64,000 bases of DNA. Source: Bordetella genomosp. 12. GTDB taxonomy: Bacteria; Pseudomonadota; Gammaproteobacteria; Burkholderiales; Burkholderiaceae_B. Under the pieces are notes generated by a model. The model worked only from the letters and a program-made list of their open reading frames with translations, made no database searches and had not been told where the DNA came from. Below, piece by piece: positions 17,541-27,652 of this stretch; position 1 is the first letter of the stretch, and each line of letters opens with the position of its first letter. The stretch covers positions 1,736,001-1,800,000 of the forward strand of contig NZ_NEVU01000003.1 of NCBI RefSeq assembly GCF_002261355.1, written 5' to 3'. The translations under genes and the position numbers were made by a program.

Positions 17541-17968
17541 TCGAACACTCCTTTGATCGCCTTGCGGCAGCTCGTACAGCGTCCGTAGAGCGCCAGGCTG
17601 TAGCTTTGCAACGTGAAACCGTGGCGTTCGGCGATGCGCGCGGCCTGCCCGGCGATGCTCGCGCCGCTGGTCTCGGCCACGGCGCCGCACCCGGTGCACA
17701 CGAGATGATCATGGCGGCCCTTGGCGGCCAGCTCGAACACACTGGTCTGCGCGTCGAACTGGTTGCGCGCCAGCAAGCCGGCATGCGCCAACTGGCCCAG
17801 CACGCGATAGACCGTCGCCAGGCCGATGTCGACCTGTTCGCCCAGCAATTGCCGATAGACATCGGCGGCACTCATATGGCGCTCCGGATAGCGCTGAAAC
17901 ATATCCAGGATCTTCAGCCGCGGATAGGTCGCTTTCATGCCGGCGCCCTGCAACGGTGTCTGGTCCAT
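17537..17968 (-). CDS. Fur-family metalloregulator
   Basis: A 143-residue Fur-family protein with the DNA-binding region VDIGLATVYRVLGQLAHAGLL near residues 53-73, HDHLVCTGCG as the metal/zinc site near 92-101, and a second Cys pair GRCTSC close to the C-terminus for structural zinc. It could be Fur itself or a paralogue (PerR- or FurB-like); sequence alone does not decide. The ATG at 17968 begins MDQTPLQGAGMKATYPR. A Fur-box-like palindrome lies 28 bases upstream. Confidence 0.85.
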   Translation of the reverse strand: MDQTPLQGAGMKATYPRLKILDMFQRYPERHMSAADVYRQLLGEQVDIGLATVYRVLGQLAHAGLLARNQFDAQTSVFELAAKGRHDHLVCTGCGAVAETSGASIAGQAARIAERHGFTLQSYSLALYGRCTSCRKAIKGVFE

Positions 17969-17995
17969 CCGATTCTCCCGAGAAAACCAACACAA

Positions 17996-18016
17996 TGAGA
18001 ATGATGTACATTTTCA
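17996..18016. promoter_or_regulatory. Candidate Fur box
   Basis: TGAGAAT-N7-ATTTTCA is an inverted repeat in an AT-rich island resembling Fur operators. It lies between the Fur-like gene (start 17968) and the divergent AraC-type gene (start 18049), so it could control both. Confidence 0.6.
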
Positions 18017-18048
18017 TCACCGAGCACTAACGAAAAGCCGTCAACAAC

Positions 18049-18825
18049 TTGCGCAAAACTGCCAACCTGCCATTGCCCGCCGATCCGCAATGGCTGCTCG
18101 AATCCCATCAGCTCCTGAGCGAACGCCAGCCGCAGGGCATGGAAGTGCTGCCGCACTCCCATATCGACGGGATGTTTCTGCTGGTGCAGGAAGGGCAGAT
18201 GGTGCTGCACAGCGGCGGGGCATTCAGCTCCCTGACGCCGGGCCTGCTGGCCTGGATCCCGCCTGGCGTGCAAGTGCAGGCGCGCTGGTTCGGGCGTGCG
18301 CGCGGCACCGCCATGTTCGTGCGGGCGCACGCTTGCGCCACGCTGCCGGCGCTGTCTTGCAGTTGGCGCGCCACGGCCCTCATCGAGGCGCTGTTTGTGC
18401 GGCTCACGCAAGGCGTTGCGCTGGCCGACAGCCATGCGCACCGCCTGTTCGAGGTCATGATCGCGGAGCTGGGCCTGCTCGAAACCGAGCGTCTGTCGCT
18501 GCCGCTGCCGCACGACGAACGCCTGCTCAACCTCGCCTACGCCTTGCTGGCCGCGCCCGACGATGGGCGCGGCATCGACGCCTGGGCGCGCGCCTGCAAT
18601 ATGTCCGAGCGCACGCTCATGCGGCGGTTTCGCGCCGAAACGGGCGTAACGCTGGGGCAATGGCGCGTGCAGGCGCGCATGCTGCGCGCGCTGGAGCTGC
18701 TGGCTCAAGGCGAAGCCGTCACGCAGGTGGCCCTGGCCGTCGGCTATGAAAGCATCAGCGCTTTCATCGGCATTTTCCGCGAGCAGTTCGGCGTCACGCC
18801 CAGCCGCTACGTCTCCAGCGGCTGA
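18049..18825 (+). CDS. AraC-family transcriptional regulator
   Basis: A 258-residue regulator with an N-terminal cupin-type sensor (VLPHSHIDGMFLLVQEGQMV near residues 33-52) and a C-terminal double helix-turn-helix. The second half carries AVGYESISAFIGIFREQFGV and the closing TPSRYVSSG typical of AraC proteins. No ATG precedes the cupin region; the TTG at 18049 is the best start. It sits 33 bases from a Fur-like operator. Its target is not evident. Confidence 0.85.
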   Translation: MRKTANLPLPADPQWLLESHQLLSERQPQGMEVLPHSHIDGMFLLVQEGQMVLHSGGAFSSLTPGLLAWIPPGVQVQARWFGRARGTAMFVRAHACATLPALSCSWRATALIEALFVRLTQGVALADSHAHRLFEVMIAELGLLETERLSLPLPHDERLLNLAYALLAAPDDGRGIDAWARACNMSERTLMRRFRAETGVTLGQWRVQARMLRALELLAQGEAVTQVALAVGYESISAFIGIFREQFGVTPSRYVSSG

Positions 18826-18879
18826 TGCAAAGAATGGCCAGCATGGCTATGCTCTGCCCCGGAACCGAAGGAGAGCATC

Positions 18880-19599
18880 ATCGCTATAGGCATTCTGGCC
18901 GCCCTGGCCGACGAAATCCGAGACCTCATCGCCGCCATGGAGCCGGGCGCCAGACTGCATCGCATCGGCATGCGTGACTACCATCACGGCCGGCTGCACG
19001 GCCACGAATGCGTAATCGCACTGACCCGCGTGGGCAAAGTCGCCGCGGCGGCCACCACGGCCACGCTGCTGCAGCGCTTTGACGTCGAACAGGTCATTTT
19101 CACCGGCGTGGCCGGCGGCATCCATGCCGAGGTCAACGTCGGCGACGTCGTGATCGGCAACCAGGCGCTGCAGCACGATATGGACGCCCGGCCGCTCTTT
19201 GCCCGCTACGAAATCCCGCTCTTGGGCGTGACGCGGCTGCAGGCAGACCCTGCCCTGAGCCAGCAACTGGCCGCGTGCGCCGCGCACTTCGTGCAAGGCC
19301 GGCAAAGCCGCGTGCATTGCGGCCTGATCGCCACCGGAGACCGCTTCGTCGGCGACGCCGATACCGGCCGCGATCTGCGCGCCAGCCTGCCCGATGCCTT
19401 GTGCGTCGAAATGGAAGGCGCCGCCGTGGCCCAGATCTGTCATGAGTTCGGCGTGCCCTGGGCCCTGCTGCGCACCATCTCCGACCATGCCGATTCGCAT
19501 GCCGACATCGATTTCCTGCAGTTTCTGCGCGAAGTCGCCAGCGTCTATTCCAGCGGCATCCTGCGCCGCTATCTGCAATCGCGGCCGCAGCCGGCCTGA
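18880..19599 (+). CDS. mtnN: 5'-methylthioadenosine/S-adenosylhomocysteine nucleosidase, apparent AUC start
   Basis: About 239 residues of a PNP/UDP-family nucleosidase that removes adenine from MTA and SAH. Motifs are VIFTGVAGGIH, VGDVVIGNQ, LCVEMEGAAVAQ (catalytic Glu region) and RTISDHADSHAD (catalytic Asp). The first ATG, at 18937, would delete the conserved N-terminus AIGILAALADEI with the first catalytic glutamate at position 12. AAGGAG at 18868-18873 lies 6 bases before an ATC at 18880, which aligns with Met1 of E. coli MtnN, and no ATG, GTG or TTG exists in frame back to the previous stop. I therefore place the start at ATC; a base error is the alternative. Confidence 0.82.
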   Translation: MAIGILAALADEIRDLIAAMEPGARLHRIGMRDYHHGRLHGHECVIALTRVGKVAAAATTATLLQRFDVEQVIFTGVAGGIHAEVNVGDVVIGNQALQHDMDARPLFARYEIPLLGVTRLQADPALSQQLAACAAHFVQGRQSRVHCGLIATGDRFVGDADTGRDLRASLPDALCVEMEGAAVAQICHEFGVPWALLRTISDHADSHADIDFLQFLREVASVYSSGILRRYLQSRPQPA

Positions 19600-19621
19600 G
19601 GCTTGTGCCACAATCGCCGCC

Positions 19622-20380
19622 ATGGCTATCGACAATCGCTTGCTTCCTCATACTCTGGCCGCCCAGGCGGCCGGCCTGCCCGCCGATTGGGCCCAGGCAC
19701 TGGCCAAGCCGCGCGTGGCGCTGGCGCTGGAGAGCATCATCGGGCATGTGGAGGCCCGGCTGGCCGAAGGCGCCACCGTCTATCCGGCCACGCCGCTGCG
19801 CGCGCTCGAAGCGCTTGCGCCCTCGGCCGTGCGCGTCGTGATCCTCGGCCAGGATCCCTACCACGGCCCTGGCCAGGCGCAGGGCCTGGCCTTCTCGGTG
19901 CCCGAAGACTGCAAGTGCCCGCCCAGCTTGCGCAATATGTTCAAGGAAATCGGGCGCGACTACGCGCTGACGGGCACGCCGGGCCACGACCTGAGCGCCT
20001 GGGTCGATCAGGGAGTGTTGCTTTTAAACACCTCGCTGACAGTCGAAGACGGCCAGCCCGGCTCGCATGCCAAAAAGGGCTGGGAAACCGTCACCGACGC
20101 GCTCTTCACCCGCGTGGCCGAAGACCCCGCTCCCAAGGCTTTCCTGCTCTGGGGCGCCCACGCCCAGGCCAAGGCGGGGCTTTTGCCTGCCGGACACCCC
20201 CATCTCGTGCTGACCGCCAACCATCCCTCGCCGCTGTCGGCCACGCGTCCGCCGGCGCCCTTCATCGGTTGCGGCCACTTCCGCCTGACCAATGACTGGC
20301 TGCAAAAACAAGGTCAAACCCTGATTGACTGGACGGTAACTTTCAAAAAAAACCCCAAGCAAGCGGAATTTGGGTTATGA
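19622..20380 (+). CDS. ung: Uracil-DNA glycosylase
   Basis: A 252-residue family-1 UDG that excises uracil from DNA. It shows the water-activating motif GQDPYHGPGQAQGLAFS near residues 77-93, LLLNTSLTVEDGQPGSH, and the minor-groove loop HPSPLSATR. The start at 19622 lies 22 bases after the nucleosidase stop, so the two may be co-transcribed. The N-terminal 35 residues before the domain are normal for proteobacterial Ung. Confidence 0.95.
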   Translation: MAIDNRLLPHTLAAQAAGLPADWAQALAKPRVALALESIIGHVEARLAEGATVYPATPLRALEALAPSAVRVVILGQDPYHGPGQAQGLAFSVPEDCKCPPSLRNMFKEIGRDYALTGTPGHDLSAWVDQGVLLLNTSLTVEDGQPGSHAKKGWETVTDALFTRVAEDPAPKAFLLWGAHAQAKAGLLPAGHPHLVLTANHPSPLSATRPPAPFIGCGHFRLTNDWLQKQGQTLIDWTVTFKKNPKQAEFGL

Positions 20381-20401
20381 TCGCCGCACTGCACCAATAG
20401 A

Positions 20402-20569
20402 TTCGGCATTTTTCCTCGCCTCAAGGCGCTATGCAGTCGATGCCCGTAACGGGCCCCATGCCGAACTTCATCGATTCCTGACCTCTTTCCTTTCGCCCCG
20501 CAGGCCGTTACTGGTTGCCTGCATTACGCGCACGGTTGATTCGGTCGGCACGATGCTTCCATCAACCGT
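20402..20569 (+). promoter_or_regulatory. Structured 5' leader of the DEAD-box helicase gene
   Basis: The 263-base gap before the helicase holds two long-range inverted repeats. TTCGGCAT (20402) pairs with ATGCCGAA (20458) and encloses a small CCCG/CGGG hairpin; ACGGTTGAT (20532) pairs perfectly with ATCAACCGT (20561). Long structured leaders are common on cold-inducible RNA helicase genes; this role is inferred. Confidence 0.45.
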
Positions 20570-20643
20570 TGCCTGGTCCCGGGGCTGATTCATGCTGCCC
20601 GCTGCCCATGCATCTGCGCCGCCCTGTGCGGCAAGGAAAAGTT

Positions 20644-22446
20644 ATGTCTTTCGAAGACTTGGGCTTGTCGCCCAGCATTCTCTCCGCCCTGCAAACCGCT
20701 GGTTTCACCGAGCCCACCCCTGTGCAGGCCGCCGCGATTCCGCGTGCCCTGGCTGGCGCTGACCTCATGGTGTCCTCGCAGACGGGTAGCGGCAAGACCG
20801 CCGCCTTCATGCTGCCGGCCCTGAACCGCGTTGCCGGCATGTCGCCCAACAAGGGCGTGGGCGTGCAGATCCTGGTGCTGACCCCGACTCGCGAACTGGC
20901 CCTGCAAGTGGCCGACGCCACGACGGCCTATGGCGCCAATCTGCCCGGCCTGCGCGCCACCACCGTGGTCGGCGGCGTGCCTTACGGCGCCCAGCTCAAG
21001 GCGCTGTCGCGCCGCGTTGACGTGCTCGTGGCCACGCCGGGCCGCCTGATCGACCACCTCAAGGCTGGCCGCGTCAAGCTGAACACCGTCCACACCCTGG
21101 TGCTCGACGAAGCCGACCGCATGCTGGACATGGGCTTCATCGAAGATATCGAAACCATCATCGAACGCCTGCCGGAAAGCCGCCAGACCCTGCTGTTCTC
21201 GGCCACGCTGGACGGCAGCGTCGCTCGCCTGGCCGAAAAGATGATGCGCGCACCCGAGCGCATCGAAATCGCCGGCCACCGCGACAAGCACGCCAACATC
21301 ACGCAAAGCCTGCTGTACGCCGACGACTCCTCGCACAAGCTGCGTCTGCTGGATCACCTGCTGCGCGACACGCGCCTGGATCAGGCCATCGTCTTCACCG
21401 CCACCAAGCGCGGCGCCGATGACCTGGCCGACCGCCTGGCCGAACAAGGCTTTGCCGCCGCTGCCCTGCATGGCGACATGAACCAACGCCAACGCACCCG
21501 CACCCTGACCCAACTGCAACGCGGCCAGGTCCGTGTGCTGGTGGCCACCGACGTGGCTGCCCGCGGTATCGACGTCCAGGGCATCAGCCACGCCGTGAAC
21601 TTCGACCTGCCGCTGCAGGCCGAAGACTACGTGCACCGCATCGGCCGTACCGGCCGTGCTGGCCGCGACGGCCTGGCCTACACGCTGGCCGTGCACTCCG
21701 AGCGCCACAAGGTCCGCCGTATCGAGCATTACATCGGCCAGACCATCACGCCCGAAACCATTGCCGGCCTGGAACCCCAGCGCACCGCGCGTCCCAGCAG
21801 CGGCCCGCGCTTCGGCGGCAACAAGCGTCCTGGCGAGCGCCGCTTCGGTGACCGTCCGCAAGGCGACCGTCCTCAGGGCGACCGTCCGCAACGGGATTTC
21901 GGTGATCGTCCCCAGCGCAGCTTTGGTGATCGTCCCCAACGCGACTTCGGCGACCGCCCGCAGCGCAGCTTCGGCGACCGTCCCCAGCGCGACTTCGGTG
22001 ATCGTCCCCAGCGCAGCTTCGGCGACCGCCCCCAGCGTGACTTCGGTGACCGTCCCCAGCGCAGCTTCGGCGACCGCCCCCAGCGCGACTTCGGTGACCG
22101 CCCGCAGCGCCCCTTCGGCGACCGTCCCCAACGCGATGCCGGCGACCGTCCGCAGCGCAGCTTTGGCGACCGGCCCCAGCGCAGCTTCGGTGATCGCCCC
22201 CAGCGCGATTTCGGCGACCGCCCCCAGCGCCCCTTCGGCGATCGCCCGCAGCGCGACTTCGGTGACCGCCCGCAACGCAGCTTCGGCGACCGCCCCCAGC
22301 GCGATGCCGGCGACCGTCCGCAGCGCAGCTTCGGCGACCGCCCGCAGCGTGACTTCGGCGATCGTGCCCAGCCGCGCAGCTTCGACAAGCGCGCCGCCCC
22401 GGGGGGCAAGCGTTTCGGCAAACCCGCCGGCGACCGCCGCGGCTAA
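20644..22446 (+). CDS. DEAD-box ATP-dependent RNA helicase (RhlE type) with GDRPQ repeat tail
   Basis: A 600-residue helicase. The core (residues 1-375) has the Q motif [26 protein letters not shown] region, Walker [19 protein letters not shown] in [12 protein letters not shown] in LLFSATLDG and [11 protein letters not shown]. The C-terminus from residue 402 is a low-complexity tail of 22 GDRPQ units plus one GDRAQ, mostly in an 8-residue repeat with RDF, RSF or RPF. Such basic, Arg-rich tails bind RNA and can drive condensates. It probably acts in ribosome assembly or RNA turnover. Confidence 0.93.
   Translation: MSFEDLGLSPSILSALQTAGFTEPTPVQAAAIPRALAGADLMVSSQTGSGKTAAFMLPALNRVAGMSPNKGVGVQILVLTPTRELALQVADATTAYGANLPGLRATTVVGGVPYGAQLKALSRRVDVLVATPGRLIDHLKAGRVKLNTVHTLVLDEADRMLDMGFIEDIETIIERLPESRQTLLFSATLDGSVARLAEKMMRAPERIEIAGHRDKHANITQSLLYADDSSHKLRLLDHLLRDTRLDQAIVFTATKRGADDLADRLAEQGFAAAALHGDMNQRQRTRTLTQLQRGQVRVLVATDVAARGIDVQGISHAVNFDLPLQAEDYVHRIGRTGRAGRDGLAYTLAVHSERHKVRRIEHYIGQTITPETIAGLEPQRTARPSSGPRFGGNKRPGERRFGDRPQGDRPQGDRPQRDFGDRPQRSFGDRPQRDFGDRPQRSFGDRPQRDFGDRPQRSFGDRPQRDFGDRPQRSFGDRPQRDFGDRPQRPFGDRPQRDAGDRPQRSFGDRPQRSFGDRPQRDFGDRPQRPFGDRPQRDFGDRPQRSFGDRPQRDAGDRPQRSFGDRPQRDFGDRAQPRSFDKRAAPGGKRFGKPAGDRRG
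21847..22371 (+). repeat. In-frame 24-bp tandem repeat coding the helicase tail
   Basis: After two 15-base units, about 20 units of 24 bases follow, each coding GDRPQR plus two variable residues. Alternation of RDF and RSF units gives a 48-base higher-order period. Units differ mainly at third codon positions. Slippage would lengthen or shorten the tail without a frameshift. Confidence 0.9.
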
Positions 22447-22461
22447 GCACCCGCAGTCATG

Positions 22462-22495
22462 AAAACCGGGCCCTTATCGGGCCCGGTTTTTTTTT
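22462..22495 (+). terminator. Intrinsic terminator after the helicase
   Basis: AACCGGGCCC-TTATC-GGGCCCGGTT forms a perfect stem with an A/T extension, followed by a run of nine T residues. Confidence 0.93.
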
Positions 22496-22533
22496 CGTCC
22501 TGCGCCGGCCCGGCCCGCGTGGGAAAATAACGC

Positions 22534-23712
22534 ATGCAATCGACCCGCCCTTCTTCCCTGCCCGCCCTGGATGCCGAGGCCCAAGCGCACAGCGCCGCCG
22601 TCGTCGACCACCTGCGTCAGCACATTGCCGCCTCGGGCGGTTGGCTGTCTTTCGACCACTGGATGGCCCAGGCCCTCTATGCCCCCGGCCTGGGTTATTA
22701 CACCGCCGGCTCGGTAAAGCTGGCTTCCGATCCCGGCAGCGCGCGCCACCCCGGCGGCGATTTCGTTACCGCGCCCGAACTTACGCCGCTGTATGCCGCC
22801 ACCCTGGCGCGGCAAGCCGCGCAATGGCTGCAGGCCACCGGCACCCGGCAGGTGCTCGAATTCGGCGCCGGGTCCGGGGCGCTGGCCGAAGGCGTGCTGG
22901 CTGAGCTCGATCGGCTTGGTGTCCCGGCCGACTATGCCATCGTCGAAGTCTCGGCAGACCTGCGCGCACGCCAGCAAACCCGGCTCGCGCCCCTGGGCGC
23001 GCGGGTGCAATGGCGGGATCGCCTGCCGACAAGCTTTGAAGGCGTGGTGTTGGCCAATGAGGTGCTCGACGCCATGCCCGTGCGCCTGTTCGGCTTTACC
23101 GAAGATGGGCAGGCCTTCGAGCGCGGCGTGAGCTGGCAGGACGGCTTCGTCTGGCAGGATCGGCCCGCCGATCCTGCTCTGGCAGCCACACTGGCCACAC
23201 GCCTGCCCGCCCTGCCGGGCTATGTCTCCGAAATCAATCTGCAAGGCGAGGCTTGGGTGCGCGAAATGGGCCTTTGGCTCAAGCGCGGCGCGGCGCTGCT
23301 CGTGGACTATGGTTTTCCGCGGCGCGAGTATTACCATCCCCAGCGGGCCGCGGGCACCCTCATGTGTCATCTGCGCCATCACGCGCATGCCGATCCTTTC
23401 GTCGCCCCGGGCATGCAGGACATCACGGCCCATGTCGACTTCACCGCCATGGCCGATGCCGCCCTCGAAGGCGGCCTGGATGTGATCGGCTTTACCTCGC
23501 AGGCGCGCTTTCTGATGAATGCCGGCCTGCTGGATCTGTTGGGCGGCCTGGATCCGACGGACACCCGCGCCTATGCGCAGGCAACTGCGCCGGTGCAGAA
23601 ACTGCTCTCCGAAGCCGAAATGGGCGAACTATTCAAAGTGTTGGCCATCGGCCGCGATGTGCCCGTGGCATCGATGGGCTTTGCGCGCGGCGACCGGCGC
23701 GATCATCTCTAG
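22534..23712 (+). CDS. SAM-dependent methyltransferase, MidA/NDUFAF7 family
   Basis: A 392-residue protein of COG1565 (DUF185). It has [20 protein letters not shown], the SAM site [16 protein letters not shown] near residues 107-122 and [16 protein letters not shown], all typical. The mitochondrial homologue methylates an arginine of a complex I subunit; the bacterial substrate is not known. The stop overlaps the end of the converging cca gene by 4 bases. Confidence 0.88.
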   Translation: MQSTRPSSLPALDAEAQAHSAAVVDHLRQHIAASGGWLSFDHWMAQALYAPGLGYYTAGSVKLASDPGSARHPGGDFVTAPELTPLYAATLARQAAQWLQATGTRQVLEFGAGSGALAEGVLAELDRLGVPADYAIVEVSADLRARQQTRLAPLGARVQWRDRLPTSFEGVVLANEVLDAMPVRLFGFTEDGQAFERGVSWQDGFVWQDRPADPALAATLATRLPALPGYVSEINLQGEAWVREMGLWLKRGAALLVDYGFPRREYYHPQRAAGTLMCHLRHHAHADPFVAPGMQDITAHVDFTAMADAALEGGLDVIGFTSQARFLMNAGLLDLLGGLDPTDTRAYAQATAPVQKLLSEAEMGELFKVLAIGRDVPVASMGFARGDRRDHL

Positions 23713-24818
23713 CCCGGGGCATCGGCCTGGGCGGCTTGCAGCGCCGCCAGGCGCGCCTGACGCAAGCCCGCCTTGATACGTGCCGGCTCGCCCGCGCACT
23801 GCCTGGCGATGGCGCCGGCGTCCACGCCACGCACGGCAGATAGCGCACGCGCCCACAGGCCGGCATCGATCTGGGCCACCACGCCCGCGGCCTCGATCAA
23901 GGCGGCAAAGCGATCCGGTTTGCGCAGGCCGTCGCAACGCTCGATGGCGTCCAGGCGTTGCGCCGCCAAAGACGCCGGCAAGGCCTGCAACAGCACCGGC
24001 AACAGGCGCGCCTGATCGGCGCATTCGGCAGGCACCCGCAAGCGCGCGGCCAAGGCGTCGCGCTCGGGGCTCAGGCGTACCAGCAACGCGTAGCGGCCGG
24101 GCAAAGCCAGCCCGCGCCGCGCGGCCGCATCCAGATCCTCGGCCACGGCCTGCCACTGATGCAACTGCGGCATCACGCGCGCCAGCGCGCCGCACGCATC
24201 CCACACTTGCAGCATGCGCGAGGGCCTGGCCTCCATCAACCCCCGTGACAACTCCTTCCACACGCGCTCCGGCACCAAGGCATCGACTTCACCGTCTTCC
24301 ACCATCTTGCGGCACAGCGCCTGCGTTTCGGCGGCCACGCTGAAATCGGTAAACCGCGCGGAAAAGCGCCCCAGGCGGAGAATGCGCACCGGATCTTCGG
24401 CAAAGGCGGCGCCCACATGCCGAAAGCAACGCGCGCGCAGATCGGCCTGACCGTCAAGCGGATCGATCAGCTCGCCTTGCGGCGTCCGCGCCATGGCATT
24501 GACCGTGAAATCCCGGCGCCGCAGATCCTGCTCCAGGCTCACATCGGCGCCGGTATAAAAGGTGAAACCCTTGTATCCCCGCCCCGACTTGCGCTCGGTC
24601 CGCGCCAGCGCGTACTCCTCTTTGCTCGCGGGATGCAGAAAGACGGGGAAATCTCCGCCCACCGGAATGAAGCCGCGCCGCGCCATCTCTTCCGGCGTGG
24701 CCCCGACCACCACCCAATCACGATCACCGGCAGGCAGCCCCAGCAGGGCATCGCGCACGGCTCCGCCCACGATATAGACACGCAGGCCCGCCACGGCCGG
24801 GTCCGCCGCCGCGCTCAT
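23709..24818 (-). CDS. cca: CCA tRNA nucleotidyltransferase
   Basis: A 369-residue class II nucleotidyltransferase that adds or repairs the 3' CCA of tRNA. It has [13 protein letters not shown] near residues 15-27, DRDWVVVG with the catalytic Asp pair, [11 protein letters not shown], and [16 protein letters not shown]. It is shorter than E. coli Cca (412 aa) and I see no HD phosphohydrolase motif in the C-terminal part, so it lacks the extra phosphatase domain. The upstream slt stop overlaps its start by 4 bases (ATGA). Confidence 0.93.
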   Translation of the reverse strand: MSAAADPAVAGLRVYIVGGAVRDALLGLPAGDRDWVVVGATPEEMARRGFIPVGGDFPVFLHPASKEEYALARTERKSGRGYKGFTFYTGADVSLEQDLRRRDFTVNAMARTPQGELIDPLDGQADLRARCFRHVGAAFAEDPVRILRLGRFSARFTDFSVAAETQALCRKMVEDGEVDALVPERVWKELSRGLMEARPSRMLQVWDACGALARVMPQLHQWQAVAEDLDAAARRGLALPGRYALLVRLSPERDALAARLRVPAECADQARLLPVLLQALPASLAAQRLDAIERCDGLRKPDRFAALIEAAGVVAQIDAGLWARALSAVRGVDAGAIARQCAGEPARIKAGLRQARLAALQAAQADAPG

Positions 24819-26929
24819 GGCGACTTGGCCATGACGGCGGCCGGCGGCACCACATTACCCAAGCGTTCCTTGAGCGACTGCGGCTGGCCGGTGAACATGG
24901 CCGCGTAATAGACGGCATTGGACATCACGTGCTTGACGTACAAGCGCGTCTCGGTAAACGGGATCGTCTCGGCAAACACCGCGCCTTCGACGGGGTAGGT
25001 AAACGTCGCGCGCCAATTGCGCGGCCGCCCCGGGCCGGCGTTGTAGCCCGCACTGGCCAGCATCTGCGAGCCATCCAGGTCGCGCAGCACGATGTTCAGA
25101 TACTGCGTGCCCAGCTCGGTGTTGACGTCGAAATCATTGACGCTGGCAGGCGTGAAATCGGTCATGCCGATCTTGCCCGCCACCCACTTGGCCGTCGAGG
25201 GCATGAGCTGCATCAGGCCGGAAGCACCCACATGCGAGCGCGCATCCATGATGAAGCGCGACTCCTGGCGGATCAGGCCGTAGACCCAGGCCGGATCCAC
25301 GTCCAGCGCACGCGCCTTGGCCGACACGCGGCCCTCGAACGGCGCGATATAGCGCTGCGAAAAATCGAACTCGCGTTCGGTGCGTTCCGACGTATTGACC
25401 ACCCGGTCGTAGATGCCTTCGGCGCGGGCCAGCTCGGCGGCCGCCAGCAGTTGCCGGTCGCTCATGCCCCGCAGGGCGAAATTCCATTCGGGCACCGCTT
25501 CGGCGCGCCATCCCAGGCGGAACATATGTATCGCTCGCACCAGCGCCGGATTGGCGCGGGCCTCGCGGATCTCCGCGTCGTTGACCGGCGCGGCCTGCGG
25601 CGGCACCTGGATGCGCTGCCCGAGTTCTTCGGTGGCCAGTTGGCCATAGAAGTTGAACTGGTCGGCGATGCGCGCATAGGCCCGGCGCGCCTCCGCTTGC
25701 TGGCCCAGCGCCGCCTGGCCCCGCGCCTTCCAGTAGACCCAGACCTCTTCGTTGCGTTGCGCGGGCGACATCTCGTCCACCGAGGCAACCACCCACTTCC
25801 AGTCCACCCGCTGCTGCCGCAGCGCGGCGCGGACTTTCCAGGCGTGATTGTTATCCGTCATGCGGATGTGCCCGGCCTCGCGGTACCAGTCATTGGCGCG
25901 CGGATCGAGCGAAATGGCGGCAGCCAGCGCATATTGCCCGCGTATCCAGGCCAGATGCGCGCGCGGCAGATGGCGCGCCCATTCCCGTTCGAGATAGGAG
26001 TCGGCCACGTTGACGTCCGAGCGCGCCAGGCGAGCCAAGGCCAGCGCCACCAGCTCTTTCTCGTTGCGGCCCACGGGTGTCTTGCTCTGGCGCACCAGCC
26101 ATTTCATGGGATCGCGCATCATCAGGTCGTAGGTCTTGACGTCCTGCGGCTCGAAGAGATACTGCACCAGCTTGCGCGCATCGGTGGTCCGGTTGCTTTC
26201 GACGGCGTCACGCAGCTGCGGCAAAAGCTCATCCCAGCCCAATATGCGGTCGGCCACCAGCTGGTCATAAAGCGTCCAGCAGGCCGAGCCTGCGCCAAAG
26301 GCCTTCATGGCCTCGTCGGCCGAGACCCGCTGGCCGGTCATGTGGCGGGCATTCAGCACGGCGCAATTGACCTGGGCGTTACCCGATTTGACCGGCGCCA
26401 GGCGGCGCACCGTTTCAAAATCGCCGCTGCGCGCGGCGGCCAGTATCCAATCGGCGCGCAGCCGGTCTTCGAGGTAGCTGCCGGCATTGGCCGCCAGGAA
26501 ACGCTCCAGCTGGCCGTCCGGCCGCACGCCGTTGGGCGGCGCGGCCAATTGATAGCGCAGCAGCCAATATTGCGGATACGCGCCCAGAACGTCGGATTCA
26601 GCCTGAGGCGCCAGCGCGCCGAGCACCGACCATTGCTTGCGCGTCATGGCGTCGCGCGCCGACACGACAGCCTGCCGCGCGGTGGAGTCGGGCGAGACCG
26701 GCAAGCCCGCCAGCACGGCGCGCGGCACGGCAATCGAGCGCGCGCCCTGATCGGGGCTGAGCGAGGCCTGCAGGCCCGGCGTCTGCGACGCGGCGCGCTG
26801 CTGCGCATCGACGGGCGCGCAACCGACGGCCAGCAAGGCCAAAAGCGGCAGCATGCGCGGCAAGCCGCCCGCTGCCAGTGAATTCTGATACCGTTGGGAT
26901 TGACGCCCCGCTATGACTCTAGGCTTCAT
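24815..26929 (-). CDS. slt: Soluble-type lytic murein transglycosylase
   Basis: A 704-residue periplasmic enzyme that cleaves peptidoglycan with 1,6-anhydro product. The N-terminus has a signal segment with a lipobox-like LLAVGC near residue 40. A long alpha-superhelical region follows, then the GH23 domain with [20 protein letters not shown] (catalytic Glu) and [16 protein letters not shown] near residues 535-570, and [14 protein letters not shown]. The ATG at 26929 is preferred to the upstream GTG. It is coupled to cca by a 4-base overlap and diverges from the cyclo-ligase with 45 bases between. Confidence 0.92.
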   Translation of the reverse strand: MKPRVIAGRQSQRYQNSLAAGGLPRMLPLLALLAVGCAPVDAQQRAASQTPGLQASLSPDQGARSIAVPRAVLAGLPVSPDSTARQAVVSARDAMTRKQWSVLGALAPQAESDVLGAYPQYWLLRYQLAAPPNGVRPDGQLERFLAANAGSYLEDRLRADWILAAARSGDFETVRRLAPVKSGNAQVNCAVLNARHMTGQRVSADEAMKAFGAGSACWTLYDQLVADRILGWDELLPQLRDAVESNRTTDARKLVQYLFEPQDVKTYDLMMRDPMKWLVRQSKTPVGRNEKELVALALARLARSDVNVADSYLEREWARHLPRAHLAWIRGQYALAAAISLDPRANDWYREAGHIRMTDNNHAWKVRAALRQQRVDWKWVVASVDEMSPAQRNEEVWVYWKARGQAALGQQAEARRAYARIADQFNFYGQLATEELGQRIQVPPQAAPVNDAEIREARANPALVRAIHMFRLGWRAEAVPEWNFALRGMSDRQLLAAAELARAEGIYDRVVNTSERTEREFDFSQRYIAPFEGRVSAKARALDVDPAWVYGLIRQESRFIMDARSHVGASGLMQLMPSTAKWVAGKIGMTDFTPASVNDFDVNTELGTQYLNIVLRDLDGSQMLASAGYNAGPGRPRNWRATFTYPVEGAVFAETIPFTETRLYVKHVMSNAVYYAAMFTGQPQSLKERLGNVVPPAAVMAKSP

Positions 26930-26974
26930 CGTCCGCCCCTTCACGTCTCACAACGCTAGACCAGGCCCGCTCGC

Positions 26975-27652
26975 ATGCAGACCCAAAATACTGGAGAGAA
27001 TACCGCAGTCACGCTGCGCGCGCGATTGCGCCGCCTGCGCGCCGAACTGCCCGAAAGCCAACGCAGCAGAGGCGCGCTGATGATGCGCGGCCGCCTGTTT
27101 ACCTGGCTGAATGTCGCGCGCGAGCGCGGCGCCATCCTGGGGCGGCCGCTGCAAAGCGTGGCCGCCTTCTGGCCCATGGCCGAAGAGCCCGACCTACGCC
27201 CGTTGTTACAACAATGGGCCGCCAACGGCATCACCGTCAGCTTGCCCGTGGTGAACGACGCCGGCAGCCCGCTGGCGTTTCATGTCTGGACCCCGGACAC
27301 CCCCATGCGCACGGGCGCCTACGGGATTGCCGAGCCCGAGTCGGGGCAAGCCGTGCTGCCTGATGTCGTGCTGGTGCCCACGCTGGGATATACCGCCCGC
27401 GCCGAGCGGCTGGGCTACGGTGGCGGTTATTACGACCGCACCCTGGCAGCCCTGACCGAGGCCGGTCACCCGCACACGGCCATCGGCATCGCCTGGGACG
27501 AGGGCCTGCTGCCCCACGACTACACCCCGGCCGCGCACGATATGCCGCTGGCCGCGGTGCTCACGCCCTCGGGCTGGGTGCCCGAAGCGCCGCTGGAAAC
27601 CGGGGGCCTGGCCGCCGGCCGCGGCACCGTGTTTTCGCGCACGCTGCGCTGA
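26975..27652 (+). CDS. 5-formyltetrahydrofolate cyclo-ligase
   Basis: A 225-residue enzyme of the YgfA/MTHFS family that converts 5-formyl-THF to 5,10-methenyl-THF with ATP. The nucleotide- and folate-binding motif RLGYGGGYYDRTL is near residues 148-160, and the basic N-terminus TLRARLRRLRAELPESQR is typical. A 6S RNA gene often precedes this gene in gammaproteobacteria, but only 45 bases separate it from slt here, so none fits. Confidence 0.92.
   Translation: MQTQNTGENTAVTLRARLRRLRAELPESQRSRGALMMRGRLFTWLNVARERGAILGRPLQSVAAFWPMAEEPDLRPLLQQWAANGITVSLPVVNDAGSPLAFHVWTPDTPMRTGAYGIAEPESGQAVLPDVVLVPTLGYTARAERLGYGGGYYDRTLAALTEAGHPHTAIGIAWDEGLLPHDYTPAAHDMPLAAVLTPSGWVPEAPLETGGLAAGRGTVFSRTLR

Noticed and set aside
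20590-22275. 561-codon minus-strand frame with regular Ala/Val/Glu repeats
   Set aside because: The regular peptide is only the antisense image of the 24-base helicase repeat and core; no domain is recognisable.
21847-22371. Possible CRISPR array
   Set aside because: The repeats are contiguous, in frame, without spacers, and encode the helicase tail.
24929-26881. 650-codon plus-strand frame opposite slt
   Set aside because: The slt reading has a signal segment and GH23 motifs; the opposite frame has composition typical of antisense GC-rich coding sequence.
26930-26974. 6S RNA gene before the 5-formyl-THF cyclo-ligase
   Set aside because: The gap to slt is only 45 bases, far too short for a 6S RNA.
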